Origin: Saccharothrix violaceirubra
GTDB lineage: Bacteria > Actinomycetota > Actinomycetes > Mycobacteriales > Pseudonocardiaceae
NCBI RefSeq assembly: GCF_014203755.1
Contig: NZ_JACHJS010000001.1
Location: forward strand, 4,278,001 to 4,342,000
Direction of reading: 5' to 3'
DNA length: 64,000 bases
Shown here: one piece after another, positions 52,292 through 60,460 of the stretch
Position numbering within the stretch: the stretch's first letter is position 1
Layout: the number at the start of each line of letters is the position of its first letter
Position numbers and translations under genes: made by a program
Notes under the pieces: generated by a model
Told to the model about the DNA's origin: nothing
Databases searched by the model: none
The model's input: the letters and a program-made list of their open reading frames with translations, nothing else

Positions 52292-52890
52292 CGTCGGGCG
52301 TTGAGCACGGCGTCGTGCACGGTCAGGCCGTCGACGACGCGGGCGCGCGTCTCCGCGACGATCCGCCAGCCGTCGTCCAGACCGGCCGCGACCTGCTCGG
52401 CCGTGAACATCAGATCGGCCCGGTCCGGGCGGCCGATCTCCGGGTTCTCCAGGTCGAGCGGGTGGTGGCCGACGAACAGCAGCGTGCCGCCGGGCGCGAC
52501 CAGCCCGGCCAACGCCCGGACCAACGTGGTGCGCTCGGCCCCCGGCAGGTGCATGAACTGGGCCGACACCAGGTCGAACGGCCCGAGGTCGGCGGGCAGC
52601 GCGGTCACGTCCGCCCGCGTCCAGGTGATCCGCCCGCCCAGGCCGAGCGAGTCGGCGCGGGCTTCGGCGCGGGCCAGGGCGGTCGGCGCGAAGTCGACCG
52701 CCGTGACCTCCCAGCCGTGCTCGGCCAGCCAGAGGGCGTCGCCGCCCTCGCCACAGCCCACGTCGAGCGCGGTCCCCGGCGGCAGTGCGGCGACGTCGGC
52801 GACGAGCTGCGGGTTGGCCCGTCCGCTCCAGATCGCGTCCCGAGACCGGTAGCGCTCGTCCCAGAACGCGGCGTCGAACTGCTCGGTCAC
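52264..52890 (-). CDS. Class I SAM-dependent methyltransferase
   Basis: A 208-residue methyltransferase with motif I ALDVGCGEGGDALWLAEHGWEVTAVDFAP and a DLVSAQFMHLP motif. The opening FDAAFWDERYRS is typical of the TehB/thiopurine-like group. The substrate is not deducible. GAGGGGAA precedes the GTG start. Its 3' end overlaps the TIR gene on the other strand. Confidence 0.88.
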   Translation of the reverse strand: MTEQFDAAFWDERYRSRDAIWSGRANPQLVADVAALPPGTALDVGCGEGGDALWLAEHGWEVTAVDFAPTALARAEARADSLGLGGRITWTRADVTALPADLGPFDLVSAQFMHLPGAERTTLVRALAGLVAPGGTLLFVGHHPLDLENPEIGRPDRADLMFTAEQVAAGLDDGWRIVAETRARVVDGLTVHDAVLNARRHSPSVRAR

Positions 52891-52961
52891 GACAGGTTCC
52901 CCTCGTTCGGCGGCTGACCGGCCCCACTGTGCCCGCCCACCCGCCGAAAGCACGCATCCCG

Positions 52962-52976
52962 TTGCCGGAACGGCAA
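52962..52976 (-). terminator. Short hairpin after the CBS/DUF21 gene
   Basis: TTGCCG-GAA-CGGCAA forms a 6-bp stem two bases beyond the stop of the minus-strand CBS gene. It is a weak terminator candidate with no T-tract. Confidence 0.35.
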
Positions 52977-52978
52977 GC

Positions 52979-54247
52979 TCAGGACCGGGGTGTGAGGCGT
53001 ACCGACGTGATGGCGTGGTGGGCCACGTCGAGCACCTCGACCCGCCAGGCCGACACGGTCACCTCGTCGCCCGGTCCCTCCGGGATGCGGCCGAGCTCCA
53101 CGAGCACCAGGCCGGCGATCGTGGTGTAGTCGCCGTCCGGCGCGTCCGGCAGGTCCACGCCGACGTCGGGCAGGTCGTGCATCGGGAACGTGCCGGGCAG
53201 CACCAGCGACCCGTCCGCCTCCGACCGGACGGCGGCCACGTCGCGGTCGGACTCGTCGTAGATCTCGCCGACGACCTCCTCCAGCAGGTCCTCGAACGTC
53301 ACGATCCCGCCGACCGCGCCGTGCTCGTCCACCACCAGGCCGAGCTGCTCGCGCTCGGACTTGAAGTGCCGCAACGCGTCCGCGACGCGCACCGAGTCCG
53401 GCAGCACGAGCGCGTCCCGGGACGCCCGCTCCAGCGTGGTGTCGTCGGCCAGCAGGTCGCGCAGGTGCACGACGCCGATCACGTCGTCGAGGTGCCCGGT
53501 CCGCACGACCGGCGCCCGCGAGAAGCCCGACGCGGCGAGTTCCGCCCGCGCCCGCGCCACGGGCAGGTCCGCCGCGAGCGTGAAGACCTCCCGGCGCGGC
53601 ACCAGGACCTCGCGCAACCGGCGTTCGTGGATCTCCAACGCCCCGGTGATGATCTCGCGCTGCTCCTGGTTCAGGTGCCGCTGGGTGTCGACCAGGTCGC
53701 GCAGTTCCTCGGGCGAGAGCTGGTCGCCGTCGGCCTCGGGGTTGCCGCCGAACACCCGGACCACCACGTCGGTCGACGTGCTGAGCAGCCACACCACCGG
53801 CCGGGACACCGTCGACAGCACGTCCAGCGGACGGGCCGCGAGCAACGCCCACGGCAGCGCGTACTGCATGGCCAGGCGTTTGGGCGCGAGTTCGCCCAGT
53901 ACCAACGTGAAGAACGTGAGCACCATGGTCACCAACGCCACGGCGACCGGGTTCGCCGCACCGCCGAGGAACGACAGCAGCGGCACGAGGGGCGCGGCCA
54001 GCGACACGGCCGCCGCCGCCGAGGCCAGGAAGCCGGCCAGGGTGATGCCGATCTGGATCGTGGCCAGGAACCGGTTGGGGTCACGGGCCAGGCGGACCAG
54101 GGTGCGCGCCCGGTGGCCGTCCTCGCGCTCCAACGCCCGCACCTGCCCTTCGCGCAACGAGACCAGTGCCATCTCGCTGCCCGAGAACACCGCGTTGACC
54201 AGCACCAGCACGCCGACCAACGCGAGGTCCCACCAGATTCCGTCCAC
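52979..54247 (-). CDS. DUF21/CBS-pair membrane protein (CNNM/hemolysin C family)
   Basis: A 422-residue protein: an N-terminal DUF21 domain with four hydrophobic segments (residues 5-25, 60-85, 95-118, 135-152), a CBS pair (about 215-335, including PVVRTGHLDDVIGVVHLRDLL and GAVGGIVTFEDLLEEVVGEI), and a C-terminal CorC_HlyC domain. Such proteins are linked to Mg2+ or Co2+ export and homeostasis. It follows the ABC permease gene by 34 bp and may be part of that operon. Confidence 0.92.
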   Translation of the reverse strand: MDGIWWDLALVGVLVLVNAVFSGSEMALVSLREGQVRALEREDGHRARTLVRLARDPNRFLATIQIGITLAGFLASAAAAVSLAAPLVPLLSFLGGAANPVAVALVTMVLTFFTLVLGELAPKRLAMQYALPWALLAARPLDVLSTVSRPVVWLLSTSTDVVVRVFGGNPEADGDQLSPEELRDLVDTQRHLNQEQREIITGALEIHERRLREVLVPRREVFTLAADLPVARARAELAASGFSRAPVVRTGHLDDVIGVVHLRDLLADDTTLERASRDALVLPDSVRVADALRHFKSEREQLGLVVDEHGAVGGIVTFEDLLEEVVGEIYDESDRDVAAVRSEADGSLVLPGTFPMHDLPDVGVDLPDAPDGDYTTIAGLVLVELGRIPEGPGDEVTVSAWRVEVLDVAHHAITSVRLTPRS

Positions 54248-54281
54248 CCTCGGCCTCCCTCTGCCCAGAGGCCCCGGTGGA

Positions 54282-55046
54282 CTACTTCGACGGGTCGCGG
54301 GTGAACCTCGCCCGCGCCCACAGGTAGCCCACCAGGGCGATGCCCGCGCACCACAGCGCGGCGATCCACGCGCTGTGCCCGATCGGGGTACCCGTGAGCA
54401 AACCCCGCAGCGTCTCGATCACCGGCGTGAACGGCTGGTGGTCGGCGAACGCCCGCACGGCGGCCGGCATCGTCTCCGGCGGCACGAACGCACTGCTGAG
54501 GAAAGGCAGGAACGTCAAGGGGAACGCCGCGAAGCTCGCCCCTTCCGCGGAGCCGGCGGCCAGGCCGAGCGCGACGGTGAACCAGGTGATCGCGAAGACC
54601 AGCATGGCCACCACGCCGAGGGCGGCGATCCACTCCACGACGGTGGCGTCGGGTCGGAATCCCATCAGCAGCGTCACGCCGACCATGAGCGCCGTGCACA
54701 CCGCCGTCCGCAGCAGCGTGCCGACGACGTGCCCGGTCAGCACCGCCGCCCGCGACACGGCCATGGTCCGGAATCTGTCGACGATGCCCCCGAGCACGTC
54801 GCCGGAGACGCTGATCGCCGTGTAGGTCACGCCGTAGCCCATGCTCAGCACGAGCATGCCGGGCACGACGTAGTCGAGGTAGTCGCCGCCGACCTCGAAC
54901 GCGCCGCCCAGCACGTAGACGAACAGCAGCAGCATGATGATCGGGAACGCGAGCGACCCGAACAGCGTGACCGGGTTGCGCAGCGTGTGCCGCAGGTTGC
55001 GGCGCAACATGGTCGCGGAATCGGAGACGGTGGTGGCCAAGCTCAT
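54282..55046 (-). CDS. ABC-2 type permease, DrrB-like
   Basis: A 254-residue ABC-2 membrane protein with six hydrophobic segments. It starts with a helical LRHTLRNPVTLFGSLAFPIIMLLLF region and has the conserved FLPFLSSAFVPPETMP loop before the last two segments. With the ATPase encoded upstream (ATGA overlap) it should form a daunorubicin-resistance-type exporter. The substrate is unknown. Confidence 0.92.
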   Translation of the reverse strand: MSLATTVSDSATMLRRNLRHTLRNPVTLFGSLAFPIIMLLLFVYVLGGAFEVGGDYLDYVVPGMLVLSMGYGVTYTAISVSGDVLGGIVDRFRTMAVSRAAVLTGHVVGTLLRTAVCTALMVGVTLLMGFRPDATVVEWIAALGVVAMLVFAITWFTVALGLAAGSAEGASFAAFPLTFLPFLSSAFVPPETMPAAVRAFADHQPFTPVIETLRGLLTGTPIGHSAWIAALWCAGIALVGYLWARARFTRDPSK

Positions 55047-55975
55047 CGCCGGGACTCCTTGTCGGTGAGGGCGAGGAAGACGTCGTCGAGGTCGGGCGTG
55101 CGCACAGCCAGGCCCTCGACGTCGACGGCCGCGTCGTCGAGCCGGTCGAGCAGGGTCTTGAGCGCGCGCACGCCGCCGTCGTGGGAGACCTGGAGCACGA
55201 GCGAGTCCTCGTCGCGGGCCACCTCGCCCAGCGCGCGGGCGGCGGTGTCGAGCGTGGCGAGGTCGGTGAAGCGCAGTTCGACGTGACCGCCGGGCACGAG
55301 CCGCTTCAACTCGTCGGCGCTGCCCTGCGCGACGATCCGGCCGCCGTCGAGCACCGCGATCCGGTCCGCGAGGTGGTCGGCCTCCTCCAGGTACTGGGTC
55401 GTGAGGAAGACCGTGACGCCGGCCGCGACGAGGTCGCGCACCGCCTGCCACAGGGTGCGGCGGCTGCGCGGGTCCAGCCCCGTGGTCGGCTCGTCGAGGA
55501 ACAGCACCCGCGGGTCGCCGATCAGGCTCATCGCCAGGTCCAGCCGACGGCGCATGCCGCCCGAGTAGGTCGACGCGGCCCTGGTCGCCGCGTCCACCAG
55601 GTCGAACCGGTCGAGCAGGTCCGCGACGCGGCGACGCCCCTCGGCGCGGCCGAGGTGGTTGAGGTCGGCCATGAGGAGCAGGTTCTCCCGGCCGGTGAGC
55701 AGGTCGTCCACGGCCGAGAACTGGCCGGTGACACCGATCGCGCGGCGGACCGCGTCGGCGTCGGTGGTCACGTCGTGGCCCGCGACCGAGGCCGTGCCGC
55801 CGTCGGCGCGGATCAGCGTGGACAGGATCCGCACGGTCGTCGTCTTGCCGGCGCCGTTGGGGCCGAGCAGCGCGAACACGGTGCCGGCCGCGACCTCCAG
55901 GTCGATACCGTCGAGCACCACGTTGTCGCGGTACGCCTTACGCAGCCCGGTGGCCGCGATGGCAGGCGTGGTCAT
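55043..55975 (-). CDS. ABC transporter ATPase, DrrA-like
   Basis: A 310-residue ATPase. Walker A is GPNGAGKTT, the signature is YSGGMRRRLDLA, and Walker B is VLFLDEPTTGLD, followed by the C-terminal DUF4162 region of DrrA-type proteins. The ATG at 55975 follows GGAGGGGAA. It is coupled to the permease gene downstream and lies 51 bp after the DUF4097 gene. Confidence 0.94.
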   Translation of the reverse strand: MTTPAIAATGLRKAYRDNVVLDGIDLEVAAGTVFALLGPNGAGKTTTVRILSTLIRADGGTASVAGHDVTTDADAVRRAIGVTGQFSAVDDLLTGRENLLLMADLNHLGRAEGRRRVADLLDRFDLVDAATRAASTYSGGMRRRLDLAMSLIGDPRVLFLDEPTTGLDPRSRRTLWQAVRDLVAAGVTVFLTTQYLEEADHLADRIAVLDGGRIVAQGSADELKRLVPGGHVELRFTDLATLDTAARALGEVARDEDSLVLQVSHDGGVRALKTLLDRLDDAAVDVEGLAVRTPDLDDVFLALTDKESRR

Positions 55976-56026
55976 GTTCCCCTCCAGATGGTGTGTTGGT
56001 CCGTATTCCGAATGCCGGAACACGAC

Positions 56027-56872
56027 CTAGAGCCAGGACCGGCGGATCACGATGTCGCCGGAGTAGGTGCGGGCCCGGACCCGGGCCTTCTCGTCGGTCC
56101 CGGTCGGGCCTTCGGTGTCGGTGAGCGTGTTGCGCACCCGTCCCGAGTAGGTGTGCAGGTCGAGCCACGCGGCCGTGCCGTCGCGGAAGCCGACCTCGAG
56201 TTCGCCCGACGCCGTCTCCACGACGACGTCGCCGCGGATCACCTCGGCGATGCGGACGTCGCCGTTCGAGGTCTTGGCGTCGACGCCGGCGTGCGCGCGG
56301 TCGACGAAGACGTCGCCGTTGGACGACCGCACCCGCACGTCCCGTTCGGCCTCGCCGAGCGAGACGTCGCCGTTGCCGGCCTTGATCCGGACCTCGCCGC
56401 CGGCCCGGCGCACCCGGACGTCGCCGGAGCCGGCGTCCACGTGCAGGTCGCCGTCGACGAACCCGGCCGAGACCGCGCCGTTCGCCGAGACCGCGGTCAG
56501 CGGTCCGGTGTCCTCGACGGAGATGGCGCCGGACGCGGCCTTGATCCGGCACTCGCCGAGCCGGCCGCCGGAGCGGAACTCGCACACGGCTCCGGTGGCC
56601 TGCACCCGTGAGCCGGTCGGCACCTCCAGGGTGACCTCGATGGTGCCGACGCGGGACACGAAGGTCCACGTGCGCGCCGAGCGCACGGTGAGCGTGCCGC
56701 CGGTGAACTCGACGCGGGTCTGCTCGGCGGCGGTGACGTCGAGGGCCAGGTCGGGGTCGAACGGGCGGACCTCGACCAGGGTGTCGACGCGGTCGGACGC
56801 GACGAGCCGGATGTCCGCCTGCACCAGCTCCAGGTTCACGGAGATCGGGTCGGGCGAGTCGAAAATGGGCAT
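56027..56872 (-). CDS. DUF4097 beta-helix repeat protein
   Basis: A 281-residue protein of repeated short beta-strands (IKAASGAISVED, VDAGSGDVRVRRA, IKAGNGDVSLGEA, VRSSNGDVFVDRA, KTSNGDVRIAEV), the DUF4097 adhesin-like solenoid. It has no signal peptide, so it is probably cytoplasmic. Genes of this family often sit with an RHH protein and an ABC exporter, exactly as here. Function unknown. Confidence 0.9.
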   Translation of the reverse strand: MPIFDSPDPISVNLELVQADIRLVASDRVDTLVEVRPFDPDLALDVTAAEQTRVEFTGGTLTVRSARTWTFVSRVGTIEVTLEVPTGSRVQATGAVCEFRSGGRLGECRIKAASGAISVEDTGPLTAVSANGAVSAGFVDGDLHVDAGSGDVRVRRAGGEVRIKAGNGDVSLGEAERDVRVRSSNGDVFVDRAHAGVDAKTSNGDVRIAEVIRGDVVVETASGELEVGFRDGTAAWLDLHTYSGRVRNTLTDTEGPTGTDEKARVRARTYSGDIVIRRSWL

Positions 56873-56913
56873 GGCTGTCCCCTCGAACGGTGTCTGGCGG
56901 ACGTTTGCGCCGG

Positions 56914-57405
56914 TCAGCGAACCCAGCCGGTGAACCGGCCGCGGTCGCCGGAGCGTTGGTCGACCCGGGCGCGTTCGCCCGCGGCGAGCGTGGTCGCGGC
57001 GGCCCGCACGATCCAGGCGTTGACCGACATCCGCTCCCGGGACGCGGCCTCCTCGATGCGGGCCTTGAGCTGTTCGGACAGGCGCAGGTTGATGCGGGTG
57101 GTCGTGGTGCCGTCGTCGTCGACGGGCTCGGGTGCCGCGGGTACGGGCTCGGCTTCCGGGCGCGGCGGGAGGTCGACGTGGAACCCGAGTTCGCGTCCGC
57201 GCAGGCGCACGTCGACGGAGCCGGGCGCGAGGTCGCGGGTGATCTCCTCGGCGGCGGCGGACAGGGCGTCGAGCAACATCAGCCGCAGCGCGGACTCGAG
57301 GGTGGACGTGATCCGTTCGGTCACGGCACGCGACTCCTCGCCGGCCGCGTCGGCGGTGGCGGCGAGGTGGTTGCGCAGGTTGTCGACGAACGGCGTCAAG
57401 TCCAT
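56914..57405 (-). CDS. Ribbon-helix-helix (HicB/Arc-like) regulator
   Basis: A 163-residue protein. The C-terminal part TRINLRLSEQLKARIEEAASRERMSVNAWIVRAAATTL is a clear RHH DNA-binding domain; the N-terminal 80 residues are helical and may oligomerise. No toxin partner is present, so it is more likely a repressor of the downstream DUF4097-ABC genes and of the divergent gene. A tandem TGGC array fills the space just upstream of its start. Confidence 0.85.
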   Translation of the reverse strand: MDLTPFVDNLRNHLAATADAAGEESRAVTERITSTLESALRLMLLDALSAAAEEITRDLAPGSVDVRLRGRELGFHVDLPPRPEAEPVPAAPEPVDDDGTTTTRINLRLSEQLKARIEEAASRERMSVNAWIVRAAATTLAAGERARVDQRSGDRGRFTGWVR

Positions 57406-57415
57406 GGGGGAACTA

Positions 57416-57504
57416 TGGCATCTCCGTGGCACCACCGGCAACCAGTTTGGCTCACTTTGGCACCACGATGGCTCAGTCGGGAGCCACAGCAACACCCCAT
57501 GGCA
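57416..57504. promoter_or_regulatory. Helically phased TGGC(A/T) repeat array, probable RHH operator
   Basis: TGGC starts at 57416, 57427, 57448, 57458 and 57469, with a degenerate CGGC at 57436. The steps are 11, 9, 12, 10 and 11 bp, about one helical turn each. An inverted copy (GAGCCA, 57481-57486) and another TGGCAC (57500) follow. RHH repressors bind such tandem short sites cooperatively on one DNA face. The array lies in the divergent promoter region between the RHH gene and the gene at 57572. Confidence 0.65.
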
Positions 57505-57571
57505 CGCACAGCGGCAGCACAGCCCCGGACCGGAACGTCGTCCTCACCAAGCCCCGACCCTGGAGCCGACG

Positions 57572-58105
57572 ATGACGACGACCGAGCAGTTCACCGCCCC
57601 CACGACCCCGCCGCCCGCCACCCCCAAGCCCAAGGCGTCCCGCCTGCGCACCGGGCTCGTCGCGGCGGCCGTGGCGCTCGCCGTCGCCGCCGGAGGCGGG
57701 ATCGTGTACGCGGTCAGCGGCCAGTCGGCGTCGTCGTCGCAGGTAGGACAGGCACCGGGCAACTTCGGCAACGGCCAGGCGCCCGCCGACGGGACGGGCG
57801 GGGGCATGGGCGGGGGCATGGGCGGGGGCATGGGCGGGGGCATGGGTGGCGGCCTGCCCGAGGACGTGACCCACGGCGTCCTCCAGACCGGCAAGATCAC
57901 CGAAGTCACCGACACGTCGCTGACCGCCGAGAGCACCGACGGCTACACGCGGACCTACGTGATCGACGCCGACACGGTCTTCGCGGCCGGCCGCGAGACC
58001 ACCACGGCGGCGGACCTGGCGACCGGCGACACGGTCTCGATCATCGCCCGGACCGAGGACGACACCACGACGGCCGTCCGCGTCACCGAGACCACCACCG
58101 GCTGA
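57572..58105 (+). CDS. Membrane-anchored protein with Gly-Met repeat and DUF5666-like domain
   Basis: A 177-residue protein. A Thr/Pro-rich cytoplasmic tail is followed by a single hydrophobic segment at about 28-48 (GLVAAAVALAVAAGGGIVYAV). A GGGM repeat spans residues 76-91, and the C-terminus is a small beta-domain (GKITEVTDTSLTAESTDGYTRTYVIDADT) like the DUF5666 group. The Met-rich glycine linker could bind copper or silver ions, but this is speculative. It is divergent from the RHH gene and shares its operator region. Confidence 0.78.
   Translation: MTTTEQFTAPTTPPPATPKPKASRLRTGLVAAAVALAVAAGGGIVYAVSGQSASSSQVGQAPGNFGNGQAPADGTGGGMGGGMGGGMGGGMGGGLPEDVTHGVLQTGKITEVTDTSLTAESTDGYTRTYVIDADTVFAAGRETTTAADLATGDTVSIIARTEDDTTTAVRVTETTTG
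57797..57844 (+). repeat. Four exact 12-bp tandem repeats
   Basis: The unit GGCGGGGGCATG is repeated four times without a mismatch, followed by a degenerate fifth copy. It lies in frame within the gene at 57572 and encodes the GGGM repeats, so copy number can change without a frameshift. Confidence 0.9.
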
Positions 58106-58235
58106 TTTCATTCCACCACGAATAAGAGGTGCATAGGCAATCAATTAATCCGCAAAAGTGACACCACCGCCGGAAGGGTGCACCGATCGTCAACCGGACG
58201 GGTGATCCCCGTCCTCCCTCGCTAACAACCAGTGC

Positions 58236-58278
58236 CCTCGGCTCGACGAATCACACAAGTGATCTCGTCGAGCCGAGG
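58236..58278 (+). promoter_or_regulatory. 14-bp hairpin covering a ribosome-binding site
   Basis: CCTCGGCTCGACGA (58236-58249) pairs exactly with 58265-58278. The loop contains a further ATCAC/GTGAT pairing. The right arm ends in GAGG (58275-58278), the likely Shine-Dalgarno of the GTG start at 58286. In RNA the stem would hide that site, so it may regulate translation; as DNA it could be an operator. Confidence 0.55.
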
Positions 58279-58285
58279 TAAGCGA

Positions 58286-59935
58286 GTGCAGAAGTTCTGG
58301 AGATTCGCCACCGCCATCGCCGTGCCACCGCTCGTGGTCTGGACCGCGATTCAGGTGTCGACGGTGTACCACGCGAAAGGAGCGGGCTGGCAGGGCGCCG
58401 CCCTGTGGGCCCTGGCGCTGGCGGGCGCGATCATCCTCAACACCGTCTTCGCCCACGTCCGCCCGTTCAAAGAGAAGCCGAAGAACCCTTTCCAATTCCA
58501 CCCGGTACCGGCCGACAACGCGGTCGAACTCCAGGAAAGGGTGACGGCGCAGACCGCGACGATCACCCGCCAGGAGGCGATGGTGTTCGCCGCCGCGATC
58601 GCCCGCCCGGAACAGTTCCGCAGAAATATCGTCGAAGAGTACACGCCGAACCGCCGGACGTTGCACAAAGCCGTCACGGTGGACCTCAAACTGCCGGCCG
58701 AGTGGTTGGGGAACTCCCGGATCGCCGTCCCGATCATCGTGAACAAGAAGGGCGACCTGCTCGACGACTTCCACGTCGGCGGACCCGGCGACGACACCAC
58801 ATGCCTGACCTACGACAGCTACCTCGACCTCGTCGCCGAGGTGCTGCACATCCTGCTGCTGGTGACCGAGGACAAGACCTTCAGCGGCAAGCTGTCCGAC
58901 GCGGGGAAGAACGCGGAACTCCTCGCGCTCCACGGCATCCTGAGTCGTGCCGACACCCGCAAGCCGGTCGCCGTCGACCTCAGCGGCGCCAAGGCGATCG
59001 AACAACTCCCCACGAAACACCCCCAGGTCCGCGCCATGGCCGCCCTGCTCGCCCGGCAGTTGACGAGCAACTACGCGATCGTCGTCCAGGTGCCCCTGGT
59101 CCCCGAGCACACCTTCGGCTTCCGGCTCACCCTGACCCCGCCGGTCAAGTTCACCCGGCCCGACTCGCCTCGCCGGATGTCGCCGCTGGGCTACCTCCGG
59201 GTCCTGATCGGCGCCCGGCCGGTGACCCTGAACATCGACATCGCGAACGCGGCCACCTGCACGAGCTACCACCTGCACGTCCACGCGCCCGACGACCTCT
59301 ACCTGGCCCGTCAACAGGTGGTCGGCCTCGACGGCATCCTCAAGCGCGCGGCCTACTCCGCGCCGACCCCGCCGCATTGCCGGTTCCGCCGCCGCCTGGG
59401 ACAACCGCACGCGCATTTCCACGCGCGCTACATGCCCGAATTCCGGGAGGACAACCCGCACGTCGTCCTCGATTTCCAGGAGGTCCCGCCCGGCTCGATC
59501 CTGCGCGCGTCGATCACCGGCGTCGCCGCGTTCCTGATCCTGTGGCTGATCGGCTACGTGACCTCGCGGTCGACGACGGCGAACGCGCCCGGCACCGACG
59601 CGCCCACGTTCCTGCTGGCGTTCCCCGCCCTGGCCGCCACCTGGCTCGGTTTCGACTCGCCGGCCCGCAAGCTGCTGGAAGGCACGCTGCCCGCCCGGCT
59701 TTCCCTGGCGGTCACCGCGGCACTGTCGATCGCGGGCTGCTGGTTGTTCATGATGCACAAAAGCCTGGAATCACGCTGGGACCGCCTGCCCGAAGGCCAC
59801 TCGCTCCTGGGCGTCACCGAAGTGGGCTGGGCGGTCGTCGTGGGCCTGGCGCTGATCAATGCGATTCTCATCGTCTATCAGTGTTTCATCCGTACGTGGG
59901 AATACTCTCATCTTTTGACGAAAGCGGACCGATAG
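58286..59935 (+). CDS. Unknown membrane protein, six predicted TM segments
   Basis: A 549-residue protein I do not recognise. Two hydrophobic segments lie near the N-terminus (about 8-28 and 38-55) and four near the C-terminus (about 413-433, 443-460, 470-490 and 510-532), with a 350-residue soluble middle rich in beta-strand-like blocks such as NSRIAVPIIVNKKGDLLDDF and THLHVHAPDD-like residues. GTG at 58286 is preferred over 58232, because GAGG lies 7 nt before it and the earlier start falls inside the hairpin. Lower GC and many Lys residues set it apart from its neighbours. Confidence 0.75.
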   Translation: MQKFWRFATAIAVPPLVVWTAIQVSTVYHAKGAGWQGAALWALALAGAIILNTVFAHVRPFKEKPKNPFQFHPVPADNAVELQERVTAQTATITRQEAMVFAAAIARPEQFRRNIVEEYTPNRRTLHKAVTVDLKLPAEWLGNSRIAVPIIVNKKGDLLDDFHVGGPGDDTTCLTYDSYLDLVAEVLHILLLVTEDKTFSGKLSDAGKNAELLALHGILSRADTRKPVAVDLSGAKAIEQLPTKHPQVRAMAALLARQLTSNYAIVVQVPLVPEHTFGFRLTLTPPVKFTRPDSPRRMSPLGYLRVLIGARPVTLNIDIANAATCTSYHLHVHAPDDLYLARQQVVGLDGILKRAAYSAPTPPHCRFRRRLGQPHAHFHARYMPEFREDNPHVVLDFQEVPPGSILRASITGVAAFLILWLIGYVTSRSTTANAPGTDAPTFLLAFPALAATWLGFDSPARKLLEGTLPARLSLAVTAALSIAGCWLFMMHKSLESRWDRLPEGHSLLGVTEVGWAVVVGLALINAILIVYQCFIRTWEYSHLLTKADR

Positions 59936-59979
59936 CTTCCCGAGCACACCGCACCGTGATATCCTGAAAGGGCACCGAC

Positions 59980-60210
59980 ATGTTCAACAACGCGCCGGGA
60001 GAGTCGCCCATGGTCCTCGCCCGCCTCTTCGCCAGACTGTTCGGAGCCGCCGCCACGACGAAGCCGGGACCCGAGGGGTTCCCCTATTCCGGCTATCTCG
60101 TGCCCGCACACACGTGGACGTCCACGTCCGACGCACCGGAACTGTCGGCCGCCGACCTCGATGTCGTGTACAAGAAGCTCAGCGACGCGGACGACCGGGG
60201 ACTGAAGTAA
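59980..60210 (+). CDS. Small hypothetical protein (76 residues)
   Basis: A short frame starting MFNNAPGESPMVLARLFARLFGAA, with an amphipathic N-terminal helix and a charged C-terminus (AADLDVVYKKLSDADDRGLK). AAAGGG lies 8 nt before the ATG. It follows the membrane protein gene by 44 bp on the same strand and may belong with it. No family is recognised; an ATG 11 codons later is an alternative start. Confidence 0.5.
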   Translation: MFNNAPGESPMVLARLFARLFGAAATTKPGPEGFPYSGYLVPAHTWTSTSDAPELSAADLDVVYKKLSDADDRGLK

Positions 60211-60460
60211 GACTCGGCCGCATTCGCCTAAACGGAACGGTCAACCCGCATTCGATATCGCCGGCCGCGGGTCCTCCTGGCACTGGGGCACGCGCCGGTC
60301 GACTTCCCGCTCGTACGGAACAAACACGCCCCGCTTTCCGCAATAGCGCGGCCAAGTCCCGCCAAACCCCCCTTGCCGGTTCCGATGATCGTCGTACCCG
60401 CGATCATTCGGAACCGACGGGGACGTGGTTCCCGTCGGACCATCCGGAGGTGGACCACCG

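Noticed and set aside
57797..57844. Short tandem repeats as a CRISPR array
   Set aside because: The repeats are contiguous, have no spacers and lie in frame in a coding gene. No cas genes are present.
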